From: Acrasis kona
Taxonomy: Eukaryota > Heterolobosea > Eutetramitea > Acrasida > Acrasidae
Direction: 5' to 3'
Assembly (NCBI GenBank): GCA_026419775.2
Contig: JAOPGA020001316.1
Coordinates: 1 to 42,167, forward strand
Length of the DNA stretch: 42,167 bases
Of this stretch, positions 9,338-19,058 are shown piece after piece. The notes below the pieces were generated by a model, which saw only the letters and a program-made list of their open reading frames with translations, was not told the origin of the DNA and made no database searches. The first letter of the stretch is position 1, and each line of letters opens with the position of its first letter. The translations under genes and the position numbers were made by a program.

Positions 9338-11031
9338 ATGTTCAGCACACTTGCATCCAGAGTACGCAGGCCCAGGTAACAACTAGTTATATTTATTAAT
9401 ACTAATGAACTTAGTTTGATGTCGAAAGTTGTCAAAGACCCTACAACTTTACTACCTTTGTTCGAAGATGGCATGTACATGGGTTGGTCCGGTTTTACTG
9501 GTGTTGGGTATCCCAAGGTAGTTTACTTGTTTACATGTTTCTAATTTGCAGATTATCCCAATCATGTTGGCCGAGCATGTAGAGCAGAACAATCTACAAG
9601 GTAAACTCAAATTTAACTTGTTCGTCGGTGCATCTTCTGGAGCAGACACCGAAGATAGATGGGCCAAGAACAACATGATTGACAGAAGGTATCCCCATCA
9701 AGTTGGTAAGAACATTCAAGCTGGAATCAACCAAGGGAGAATTCGTTTTGGAGACAAACATCTTAGTGCATTCGGCCCTGACCTTGTTGATGGCTTTTGT
9801 AAGCGCAAAATTAAAATCTTACTAATCATCACATACAGACACCAAGGATAAGCCAAAAAGTCACAATCTAGATGTTGTTATCATTGAGGCTACTGAAATT
9901 ACCGAAGAGGGATTCATTGTTCCAGGTGCATCTGTCGGTGCAACCTGCGAGCTGATTCAGATGGCCGACAAGATCATTATTGAAGTTAATACTAAACTGC
10001 CATCATTCAAAGGTCTTCATGACATGAACTTTTATCACAGAGGTGCAAACAGAAAACCAAATCTAATCACAAGAGTAGACGACCGTGTCGGCATGACCTC
10101 AATCCCAGTTGATCCCGAGAAGATTGTAGCAATCGTAGAAAGCACTAGATCAGACGCCACTACCCCCAGTGAGCCCATGGATGAATCGGCTGCTCTCATC
10201 TCAGGTCACATTTTGGAGTTCTTCGCTCAGGAAGTCAAGCAAGGTCGCATGCCAGCAAGCTTACCACCACTTCAAAGTGGAATCGGAAACATTGCCAATG
10301 CCATCATTGGTGGGTTGGCAAGAGGTCCATTCTCTAATGTGCGCGTGTGGACTGAGGTCATTCAAGATACATTTTTGGATTTCTTTGATGAGGGAAAGTT
10401 AGACATTGCCTCCGCAACATCCATCAGGTTCTCTCCAGAGTGCTTCGATCGATTCTACGCACGTTGGAACGATTACAAGGATAAAATTATTTTGAGACCA
10501 CAAACCATTTCCAACGCTGCAGAGTTGATTAACCGCTTAGGAGTCGTTGCCATGAACACGCCTGTTGAATTTGACATTTACGGACATGCGAACTCCACTT
10601 GTGTCATGGGTTCAAGAATGTTGAATGGACTTGGAGGCAGTGGTGACTTTTTGAGAAATTCCAAATATTCCATCATGCACACTCCTAGCACTAGGCCCAC
10701 CAAGACTGATCCACACGGCATTAGTACCATTGTGCCCATGTGCACTCACGTGGATCACACAGAGCATGACTTGGATGTGTTTGTAACTGAGCAGGGTCTG
10801 GCTGACTTGAGGGGATTAACTCCAAGGGACAGAGCAAGGGAGATTATCGATAAATGTGCTCATCCTCTATACAAGCCCATCTTGACAGAGTATTTGGAGT
10901 TATCGACCAAGGCTTGCATGAAGGATAACATGATGCATGAACCACACATGTTGAGGCATGCTTTCGATATGCATTTGAATATCAAGGACAAGGGAACCAT
11001 GAGAATTGAAGACTGGAATGTATCCAAATAA
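9338..11031 (+). CDS. ACH1: Acetyl-CoA hydrolase / succinyl-CoA:acetate CoA-transferase
   Basis: Four exons with introns 9376-9414 (39 nt), 9518-9551 (34) and 9799-9838 (40), giving 526 residues, the usual length. Joined exons read [16 protein letters not shown] and PDLVDGFYTKDKPK, in phase. The class I CoA-transferase core is clear: [27 protein letters not shown], and NGLGGSGDF, the GxGGSGDF loop of the Ach1 family. The enzyme moves CoA between acetate and succinate in mitochondria, giving acetate-linked ATP recycling in many protists. The N-terminus [13 protein letters not shown] looks like a short mitochondrial presequence. AATAAA overlaps the stop. It converges with EF-1 beta. Confidence 0.93.
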
Positions 11032-11116
11032 ACATTGGTTCGATAATAACAACGTTCTAATTTGAGTAAAGTATATAATTGGGCGGTTATTGTTTAAATG
11101 TTAATTTTTAATGCAT

Positions 11117-11485
11117 TTAGAGCTTGTTCCATGCAACAATTGATGTGGATGAGACATCATCTTCGAAAGCTTGGATGGATTCCTCGATGGCGTCAACTGA
11201 GCATTGGGAGTCGTCGTGGATGGTGGCGATGATACGGAGGGCGTTCAAACCATAGGCGATTGGCTCTCTGTTGGCGGCACCCCAAACCAATGATGGGAAC
11301 TCCAAACCTCTGACCTTCTTCTCGAGCTCATCAAGGTTGGTCTCATCATCCAAAGGCTTGACGTCCAAGATCAATTGAGACTTGGTGATCTTTTGGGCTG
11401 GTTTGCTGGACTTTGCCTTCTCTTCAAGGACCTTCTTTTCTTCTTCAGTCTCTTCTCCGAACACGTCAAAATCTTCGTCTGCCAT
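11117..11485 (-). CDS. EEF1B: Elongation factor 1-beta (short form), eEF1A nucleotide exchange factor
   Basis: 122 residues. An acidic start (DEDFDVFGEETEEE) and Lys-rich linker lead into the C-terminal guanine-exchange domain: SQLILDVKPLDDETNLDEL, VWGAANREPIAYGLNAL and the terminal AWNKL, equivalent to the family's AFNKI end. The factor recharges eEF1A with GTP during translation. It is about half the length of animal or yeast EF-1 beta because the N-terminal GST-C-like domain is absent. No upstream exon with a plausible acceptor was seen, so the short form seems genuine. Confidence 0.9.
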   Translation of the reverse strand: MADEDFDVFGEETEEEKKVLEEKAKSSKPAQKITKSQLILDVKPLDDETNLDELEKKVRGLEFPSLVWGAANREPIAYGLNALRIIATIHDDSQCSVDAIEESIQAFEDDVSSTSIVAWNKL

Positions 11486-11772
11486 TGTATATGATGTTTT
11501 TTGTTAACAATAAACAATTCACAATCAACCGGTTTAAACAGGTGTGTGAAATCTATTGGTTGATCATTTTTACAACAAAGCAATTCATTTAAATTCGAAA
11601 CTAAAATAATCCACGCCCATAAGTTCATGAGGACTTTAGTCTGCACGTAGACGATCTTTGACATCTTAAAAATCTACATAGCGCGAAATCCTGAAGTTTT
11701 TGTAATTACGGTATTTTTGGTTACCGAATATTCTAAAAATTAAACGAAGTATCATATTCATATTCCTTGATC

Positions 11773-12066
11773 ATGCCAGAAGAATACTGGACAGTTAGCT
11801 CGGGCCCAGCTGTCAGAAATGGATGGACTTGTAGGGAGTGTAGAACAGCTATTGCCAAAGGCCAAGCGATGACAGTTAGAGATGGAAGAAGAGTCAGACT
11901 CATGTATCACAGCGAATGTTTCAGTGGTGATTGTGACCCTAGAACACAGCTTTCAAGTAGCGCAAACGATGGAAGATTACCAAGAGATTCCTTCCAGGAG
12001 AAAGCCCCACAAATTAAAGGGAGGGGTAAGTGGAGCACAAATTATGGATACAATCCAGCAAAGTAA
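11773..12066 (+). CDS. Small Cys/His zinc-binding conserved protein
   Basis: 97 residues from the first ATG (11773). WTCRECRTAIAKGQ, then RDGRRVRLMYHSECFSG and DCDPRTQ, gives a CxxC...HxxC pattern like a small treble-clef or PARP-like finger. I recall similar uncharacterised short proteins in plants and protists with a C-x2-C...YH-x2-CFSG...DPRTQ core. Function unknown. AATAAA lies 7 nt after the stop, and the minus-strand tRNA terminator sits just downstream. Confidence 0.75.
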   Translation: MPEEYWTVSSGPAVRNGWTCRECRTAIAKGQAMTVRDGRRVRLMYHSECFSGDCDPRTQLSSSANDGRLPRDSFQEKAPQIKGRGKWSTNYGYNPAK

Positions 12067-12123
12067 CACAAAATAAATGTAAATAGATGCATCTACTGTA
12101 TTACTTTTAAAAATAGATTGAAT

Positions 12124-12197
12124 GCTACATAAGGGATTCGAACCCCCATCTTACTATTTCGGCAAATAGTATGTTTTGACCGTTAAACTAATGCAAC
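12124..12197 (-). tRNA. tRNA, probably Gly (anticodon GCC), with an oversized anticodon arm
   Basis: On the minus strand the cloverleaf shows acceptor GTTGCAT pairing with ATGTAGC (two G-U pairs), a D arm GTTT/AAAC, an A box (TAGTTTAACGG), a T arm with loop TTCGAAT and a perfect B box (GGTTCGAATCC). A T5 terminator follows at 12113-12109. The anticodon arm is odd: it pairs as TACTAT/ATAGTA around an 8-nt loop, TTGCCGAA, about three bases more than normal. One or more extra bases, a tiny intron, or decay would explain this. GCC is the most plausible anticodon. Confidence 0.65.
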
Positions 12198-12250
12198 ATA
12201 ATTGAATATCGATGATTTAATAATTAGGTTTTTAATAAATTTTTTCAATA

Positions 12251-13764
12251 TTAAATTTTATTCAACATCAAACCTCCTTGAAGACAAGTATTGTCATTTG
12301 AAGATATCAGTTGGATGCCTATGGGCGAATTTTAATTGACTGTTTTCTGTGCGCCAAGGGACCGATATAGCCGGCAATCCAGCAAGACTAGCAGGGACGG
12401 TAAACAAATCATTCACATAAACATCAACTGGTGACAGATCATTAAAAGTTTTTGAAGGTATAGCACATGTTGGAGTTGTCAACGTTAACACAAGGTCGAA
12501 TCCATCATCAAAAACGTTCTGAAAATCTCTTGCTATTAAACTCCTCATCTTTTGTGCCTTCTCAAAGTATGTTTTGTATTCACTATTGATGTGTCAAAAA
12601 AATGTTTGAGTTGACTTACCCAACAGAAAGAGCAAATGTACCTGTCATGATCCTCCTCTTCACTTCATCCCCGAATCCTTTCGATCGGTTAGAGATGTAT
12701 TTTTGATGTAATGTTTTTGACTCTGCATCATGGACGCCTCCATAACGAATGCCATCATAGCGACCCAAATTTGAAGAAGCCTCAGCGGAAGCAATAATGT
12801 AGTACGCTGAAAGTGCAAACTTTGTATGTGGAAGAGATACGTACTGAACTTCGGCCCCAAGGCTTTTAAAGTGGTCGATGGCGCTTTGCCAAACCTTTAC
12901 AACTTCTTCCTCAAGTTCATCTACGAAATACTCAACTGGTACTGCTATTTTGAATTTTTTGTGATTTTGTTGTTGTGTGTATGGAGTGCTGTTGTTGTGT
13001 GATGTTGAATCTTTACTGTCTTGTCCACGGATTACATTATAAACGAGACCGGCTTGGTGAACTGAGGGTGATAGTATACCAACTGTATCAAGGGAAGATG
13101 CGAAACTGATCACACCATGACGACTACATGCACCGTAGGAGGGCTTAAATCCCACAATTCCGCAGTAGGAAGCTGGTTGTCTCACACTCCCACCAGTGTC
13201 TGAGCCTATAGAACTATTAGATCAATTAAATTGTTTGAAAGCACAGACTTACAATGCTGACGAACCCTCCGCTACAGACGCCGCACTACCACCGGAACTA
13301 CCACCAGCAATGGTCTCTTCACTTGTGATGGGGTTCTTTGTTGCTCCAAACAAACTAAAGGTTGTACTTGAGCCCATAGCGAATTCATCCAAGTTTGTTT
13401 TTCCAATTAGTATAGCACCAGCGTTCTCCAGTTTTTCATAGATTGTAGCATCATAACTAGGTACAAAATCTTTCAACATGCTAGAGGCGGCAGTGGTGGG
13501 AATGTCCTTGGTACAAAAGTTATCTTTAATGGCAAATGGAACTCCATCTATTGGCGAAAGTGGTGATTGTCTTTGAGCGCTCTCTTGTATCTTTTTTGCT
13601 ACGTGATTGTGATCCACGACGTGAACGAATGCATTATTTTTGTTTTCGACAGCCAGTTGATGACATTTATCTGCACTTATAGGTACTTCACTTGTATGTA
13701 ATTTACTCCTTGATGCGGTACGGAATGCTGGCTTAAATAACCTGACGAAACGAGTTCTCAACAT
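12251..13764 (-). CDS. GATA: Mitochondrial glutamyl-tRNA(Gln) amidotransferase subunit A (amidase)
   Basis: Amidase-signature enzyme that releases ammonia from Gln to convert Glu-tRNA(Gln) to Gln-tRNA(Gln). The ATG at 13764 opens a mitochondrial presequence (MLRTRFVRLFKPAFRTASR). Catalytic Lys is in GVPFAIKDNF, cis-Ser in GGSSGGSAAS, nucleophile Ser in SDTGGSVRQPAS. Introns are 13206-13252 (47 nt) and 12583-12619 (37). The first junction (SSAL to GSDTGG) is out of frame by one base, and near 12322-12335 the frame must shift to reach PIGIQLIS and the stop at 12251; otherwise it ends at 12294. With both resolved the length is about 475. Its start codon is 17 bp from that of TRM6. Confidence 0.88.
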
Positions 13765-13781
13765 AATATTGTAAGAGAACA

Positions 13782-15069
13782 ATGAGCGATATTAACACAG
13801 TGGTTCTCACACATGAAAGAAGACCAGAACGAATTGTCAAAGAAGGCGACTCTGTAGTATTTGTTATCAACAATGAACCTTCCAAGAACATTATAGAACA
13901 AAACATCAGAGTAAACAGGAAGATTAAGCTTTTCAAGAAGAACTCCATCAATACAAATGATGTAATAGGGATTGCATACGACTCTTTTCTTGAATTTGAT
14001 TCAGCAAACAATAAGTTTACTGTGCTAGATAAAAACCCAGAACCCGAACCTACTTATTCCGGTAAAATTTATTTCAAACTATATTCTTTTATACTTTTCA
14101 GATGAGGAGGAGGTAGTAGGTGATAACAAGGAAATTTTTGATGATAATCAGGCGCAAAATTTAACCCCAGCACAAATAGAAGAACTAAAAAAGACCATGA
14201 GCGGCAAAGACATTGTAGATCACATTGTCCAAAACAGCAAGTCTTTTAGTGGCAAAACTCAGTTCTCGCAGCAAAAGTACCTGAAAAAGAAGAAGAAAAA
14301 GTACGCATAATACATCTCTCACACTAACCTATATAGGTACATGATGTTTGTCAAGGTCGTTGAGCCATCCGCAGCAGTTTTGTGTGAGACCTACTTTGAA
14401 AAAAAGTCCGATAAAATCTGTAACATGAGGCTTGACGCACTGTCTCAATTCCTTGTACTTGGAAATGTCTTTTCACATACACAAGCATTGATTTTTGAAA
14501 CATGTTCAGGTTTAATTTACGCATCAGCGTTAGAGCGAATGGCACCCCACGGAAAAATCATCCGCGTTGCACCCGACGACTCCTTCCGTTCACACCTTAA
14601 CATTTCTCAACTCATCAACCACCCCTCAGAAGAAGTCAAAAACAACATGACCATTGGCATTCCATTCAGCTACTTTGGAAGAGCAAAAGCCACAGAAACT
14701 TTGACACCACTCAACAAACAGCAAGAACAAGAAAAGTCAGAACTACTAAAAGCCACATTAACAGGATCATCAAAGATATACATGTGTGATTCCTTACTAG
14801 TTGCTACCAATCACTTTGACCATACATTACTCGTTGATGAGTTGTGGCCTTTGCTTCAACCATCTGGTTCGTTCGTCATTTATTCAAGTTTCAGGGAACC
14901 ATTACAAGCCTTATACAGCAAACTACGTGCCGATAGAAGTACTATGATGATGCAACTAACCGAAACGTGGATGAGAGAATTTCAAGTTTTACCTCACAGG
15001 ACACATCCTCAGATGAGAACAAGCAGCGCAAGTGGTTACATTTTAAGCGGCATCAAAGTAATTCCATAA
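13782..15069 (+). CDS. TRM6: TRM6/Gcd10: non-catalytic subunit of tRNA m1A58 methyltransferase
   Basis: Pairs with TRM61 to methylate A58 in the T loop of tRNAs. Three exons with introns 14062-14101 (40 nt) and 14301-14336 (36) give 403 residues. Key matches to the Gcd10p family are SKSFSGKTQFSQQKYLKKKK, VVEPSAAVLCETYFEKK, KICNMRLDALSQFL and LIFETCSGLIYASALERM. As expected for TRM6, there is no clear SAM-binding GxGxG loop. It starts 17 bp from GatA and ends 6 bp from the oppositely oriented FolD gene. Confidence 0.9.
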
Positions 15070-15075
15070 AAAGAT

Positions 15076-15955
15076 TTATTGTTTATTTTTAAAACTTTCA
15101 AATGTATTTTGCATCAACATGGCAATGGTCATGGGTCCAACTCCTCCTGGGACTGGCGTCACACTTCCTGCTACTTCTAGTGCTTCCTTGTAGTTGACGT
15201 CTCCGACTAGTCTGTATCCAACTTTCTTTGTTGAGTCATCAACTGGATTGATTCCAACGTCAATGACGACTGCACCTGGTTTGATCCAGTCTCCTTTTAT
15301 GTATTCTGGTTGACCACATGCTGCGACGATAATATCTGCTTGTTTTACTTTTTGTTCCACATCTTTGGTTTGTGAATGACAAATGGTTACGGTTGCGTTC
15401 CTGTGTAATAAAAGTAGAGAAATTGGAATTCCAACAATGTTACTTCTTCCCAAGATGACTGCATTCTTTCCTGCAATTTCTACGCCAGTGCGATCCAAGA
15501 GCTCAATGCAACCTTTTGGAGTGCATGGTACAAATGTAGGTTTGCGTCCCTTCATGGCCAAGTTTCCAATGTTAATGGGGTGGAAGCCGTCAATGTCCTT
15601 TTCTAAGCTTACTTCCGATAAAACTCTCTCCTCGTTTAAGTGCTTTGGAAGTGGCAGTTGAACTAAAATACCGTGAATTTTGGGATCATTGTTGAATTGT
15701 CTGATTTTCTCTAAAACTTGCCTCTTCGGATGAATTTTCAGGTATGTTCTCAGATATACTATAAAAACCAAGCTCCAAAGCGACCTTGTTCTTCATTCTA
15801 ACATAAGTTGCAGAATCTTTACGATCACCGACGAGTAAAACCGCAATTCCTGGTCTAGAATCAGCATTGTTTTTGATATATTCTTCTAGATCGCTTTTGA
15901 TCTGTGCACGAATGCCGTTGGCTATTGCTGTTCCATCGATAATTTTTGCTGGCAT
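15076..15955 (-). CDS. MTHFD: Methylenetetrahydrofolate dehydrogenase/cyclohydrolase (FolD type)
   Basis: Bifunctional C1-folate enzyme. The N-terminal half has SATYVRMKNKVALELG (the family's Tyr and catalytic Lys) and GILVQLPLPKH; the rest has DIDGFHP, PCTPKG, GRSNIVGIP (dinucleotide site) and PVPGGVGPMT. The two halves are in different frames: the shift lies near 15713-15725 (T4 tract on the minus strand), and one base fewer gives 292 residues, the normal length, with EEASLEKIRQFNNDP across the join. No presequence is seen, so it is probably cytosolic. The stop is inside AATAAA. Its start is 22 bp from that of the 2OG oxygenase. Confidence 0.92.
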
Positions 15956-15977
15956 TTTAGGTTGAGTGTTGGATAAT

Positions 15978-17028
15978 ATGTCAATACCAGTCGTCGACCT
16001 TTCTTCTCTTCAGAAACAGGACATTAGCGAGGCGGAATTAAAGAAGGTTGCAAGTGAATTATGTACAGTGTTTGAGACTGTTGGATTCGCCTACCTCAAG
16101 AACCATGGAGTTCCATATACCACCAAAGAAATCATGAATGAGTCCAAACATTTCTTTGGCCTCGACCAAGAAAACAAAAAGAACCTTGCAAGAAAGAATT
16201 TCGAAGGTGGCAACAAGAATACATACAGAGGGTATTTCCCACTACAAAAAGGAGACCCATCATACAAAGAAGGTTTTTTTATTAAACTCTACTTCTCCTC
16301 AACATTTAGGATTCGAAATTGGACCTTACAGTTCGCAAGAGGAGGCTGATAAAAACAAGAGAAACCAACAACAAAGCGAATTTGATTTGGAAGAAGTCAA
16401 TGTGTGGCCTAGTGAAGAGCGACTACCAGGGTTCAACCACTTTGCTATCGACCTTTATAAAAGTTGTAGAGCTCTAGGAAGTCGTATTATGAAGTTGGTT
16501 GCAGTTTACTACAATCTACCACATGATTTTTTTGAATCCTTCTTTGAACCCTCTTTATCAACTCTACGCTTGCTGCATTATCCAAAGCGTGTGGGAAGTG
16601 GTTCCACTTTTTTGAGCGAAGATGACAAGATTCCATTATCTTGTGCTGCTCACACCGATTCTGGAATAATTACAATATTATTCCAAGATGATGCTGGCGG
16701 TCTACAAGTCAAGGACTCCACAAGCAATTGGGTTGATGTTACGCCGATAGAAAATACTATCATCATCAACTTGGGTGATTTATTAAGCAAGTGGACGAAT
16801 GGCAGGTTTGTATCCACACTCCATAGAGTTAAAGCCACACCTGCCGATCGTTATTCTGTTCCATTCTTTTTTGAACCAAGTTTTGATGCGGTCATACAGC
16901 CACTAAGTGTCTGTCTAAGCGAGGGTGAAACGCCAAAGATGCAACCAATCCAATACGGCACCCATGTGTGTAGCAAGATGGATACATGGGTAGAATACAG
17001 AGGAGGTGTCGAAGTTGAGTATTTGTAA
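15978..17028 (+). CDS. 2-oxoglutarate/Fe(II) oxygenase, isopenicillin-N-synthase-like
   Basis: Two exons around a 37-nt intron (16273-16309), 337 residues. The N-terminal DIOX_N domain opens with IPVVDLSSL and has FAYLKNHGVP. The jelly-roll core carries the iron ligands AAHTDSG (His, Asp) and STLHRV (His), with the 2OG-binding Arg in RYSVPFF. Members hydroxylate or desaturate small molecules; the substrate cannot be read from sequence. It is divergent from the FolD gene by 22 bp between start codons and ends 49 bp from the protease. Confidence 0.92.
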
Positions 17029-17077
17029 ACTTTTTTAAAAATCATATTTGACACAAAGTGATGGTGTTGTATTTTTA

Positions 17078-17923
17078 TTAACTAGAAGCCTTTATGTATG
17101 TCACGTTTAGCGAATCCAACCAATCAAGATAACTTTTTATTTTTGTGTAGGTACCTCTTGATCCTTCAGCGCCACATATAAGACCTCCGTAACTGGTTAT
17201 ACCAACAGCAATCCATCTTTGATTTACTTTTGACCTGCGAACGACAGGTCCACCAGAATCACCATAGCAAGTATCCTTCCTATCTCCGTCGCCAATGCAT
17301 ATCATGGTCTCATTCAAAAATAACCCATGTGCAAAACATTTTTCTCCCTCGACAATCGGTAGGTCAACAGTTCGTAGGTCATCTGGTGCCTCAGTTTCTG
17401 ATTTCTCAGTTAGACCCCAACCACACGCGGTTACTAATGCTCTTAGAGGTCGTTCTGTGGTTTCTAGTTCCATGTATCTTATGTTTTTGGCTGGATCTTC
17501 AGGTATATCCTCGTATAGCTCAACAAGACCAATGTCATTAATGACTGTGATGGGGTCGTAATTTTTGTGATAAAAGGATCGCTTCATTTTAAGAATGAGA
17601 CCCTGGGTTTTGTTTTTCCAATTGTTTTTCCCTATAAAAACTTGTTGGTTTGGAGTCTCCTTTATACCTATTCACATGTCAGGATGGGAAAAACAACACA
17701 GCTTACAATGTGCTGCTGTGAGTATCCAGTTTTTGTTAATCAACCCTCCACCACAATACAATTTACTTCCGTCAGGCTTCACGAATCCAACATAATGTGG
17801 AAACTCACCAAGACGAGCGGTCCTCCCACCAGCTATATTATCTGGCATTGTTGGTACATTGCGTTGATACGCCAATGTCTGCGTGATAAATAGCAGCGCT
17901 AACGTGAGGAGAAATGCATTCAT
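17078..17923 (-). CDS. Secreted trypsin-like serine protease (S1 family)
   Basis: Signal peptide MNAFLLTLALLFITQTLA, then a short propeptide ending at IAGGRTARLGEFP, equivalent to the IVGG activation site. A 39-nt intron (17668-17706) splits the His codon region; splicing gives LTAAHCIKETPNQQ. The triad is complete: His in TAAHC, Asp in INDIGLVEL, Ser in YGDSGGPVV. GLICGAEGSRGTYTKI matches the specificity-pocket wall. Total 271 residues. It is probably secreted for digestion or defence. AATAAA overlaps the stop. Confidence 0.93.
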
Positions 17924-18131
17924 CAGACAAGTCTGAAGTTTTGTAAAAGGTATTCACAATCAATTTCACAATCAACATTGGAGGGACATAATCCTAAGGC
18001 TAAATAAATATTAGTTTTAAACACGGTATCAATGTATTCTTGTTCTTCTATTCTACTTTGTAGCCCCTCTTCTTTAAAGTCAACTTTAAAAGTTCAAAAT
18101 TGGAACGTTACGAACAAAAGAAAAACAAAAA

Positions 18132-18989
18132 ATGGCACAAGACAAAGCCAGACCAAACAAGAGAAAGAGAGAACAGTTAGAAGAAAAGGACGAACAAACA
18201 TTATACGAAATTCTAGGTGTTCAAGAAACAGCAAGCACTAGTGATATAAAGAAGGCATATTATACAAAAGCTAAGGCCTGCCATCCAGACATAGAAGGAG
18301 GAAGCAACGAGCTATTTCAGGAAGTAGGAAAAGCATATGAAATTTTAAGTGATGAAAAAAAAAGAAAGAGATATGATGCGACCGGTAGCACAGACGATTT
18401 TGTGAATTTCTCAGACGAGGGTGTTGATTGGGACGAATACTTTCGTGCATTGTATTCTAAAATCACAACGTCAGACATTGAAAACTTTGAATCAGGCTAC
18501 AAGGGCTCAGAGCAGGAGGCTGTCGATGTCCTCGATGCTTACGAACAATATGAAGGGGACATGGACAAAATACTAGATGTTGTTCTACTATCACAAGAAT
18601 CTGATGTGGAAAGATTCATGGTTATAATTGACAACAGCATCAAAGAAAAAGATGTCAAATTATATCCAAAGTACAAATCAACTTGCAAGAGCTCAAAGGC
18701 AGTGCTAAAACGATCTAAAAAGTTACAGAAGGAATTGAAAAAGAGAGAAGAATTTGATAAAAATCAAAAAGAGGAACAAGCATCGGAAAAGTCCAAGGCA
18801 ATTGTTCCGAAGACTCCTACCAAGCAGCAAAGAGATTTTGATGATTTAGTAAGTAAGATTCAAAGAAAGTACATTGAGAAGGATGATTATGCGCCATTGC
18901 CAGAGATTTCCGAAGAGGAGTTCCTAGCGGCACAACAAAGATTGACCTCACCGAAAAAGGTTTCCACTCCCAGCAAGAGGAGAAAGTAA
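18132..18989 (+). CDS. DNAJC9: DNAJC9-like J-domain protein
   Basis: 285 residues, no intron. The J domain is at about 24-88 (LYEILGVQETASTSDIKKAY, with the HPD motif in KACHPDIEGG). It is followed by the DNAJC9-type region (FRALYSKITTSDIENFESGY, GSEQEAVDVLDAYEQYEGD) and a Lys-rich tail. In animals DNAJC9 is a histone H3-H4 co-chaperone that recruits HSP70; this role is inferred by homology. The basic tail supports a nuclear location. Confidence 0.88.
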   Translation: MAQDKARPNKRKREQLEEKDEQTLYEILGVQETASTSDIKKAYYTKAKACHPDIEGGSNELFQEVGKAYEILSDEKKRKRYDATGSTDDFVNFSDEGVDWDEYFRALYSKITTSDIENFESGYKGSEQEAVDVLDAYEQYEGDMDKILDVVLLSQESDVERFMVIIDNSIKEKDVKLYPKYKSTCKSSKAVLKRSKKLQKELKKREEFDKNQKEEQASEKSKAIVPKTPTKQQRDFDDLVSKIQRKYIEKDDYAPLPEISEEEFLAAQQRLTSPKKVSTPSKRRK

Positions 18990-19058
18990 ATTTATGTATT
19001 TTTGTATAATTTGTTTTAATCATTTGTTTTGTAATTTACTGAAAGGTGACGTTTAAAG

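Noticed and set aside
12314-12335. A 22-nt GT-AG intron to explain the GatA 3' break
   Set aside because: Shorter than every other intron here, and removing it deletes the conserved PIG of PIGIQLIS; a one-base break fits better.
13206-13265. A 60-nt in-frame intron using the GTTCGT donor to repair the GatA junction
   Set aside because: It keeps the frame but removes the conserved ALG before SDTGGS and uses a weak donor; the GTAAGT donor agrees with homology, so a frame break is preferred.
18032-18241. 69-codon open frame overlapping the DNAJC9 start
   Set aside because: Out of frame with the clear J-domain gene and lacking any domain.
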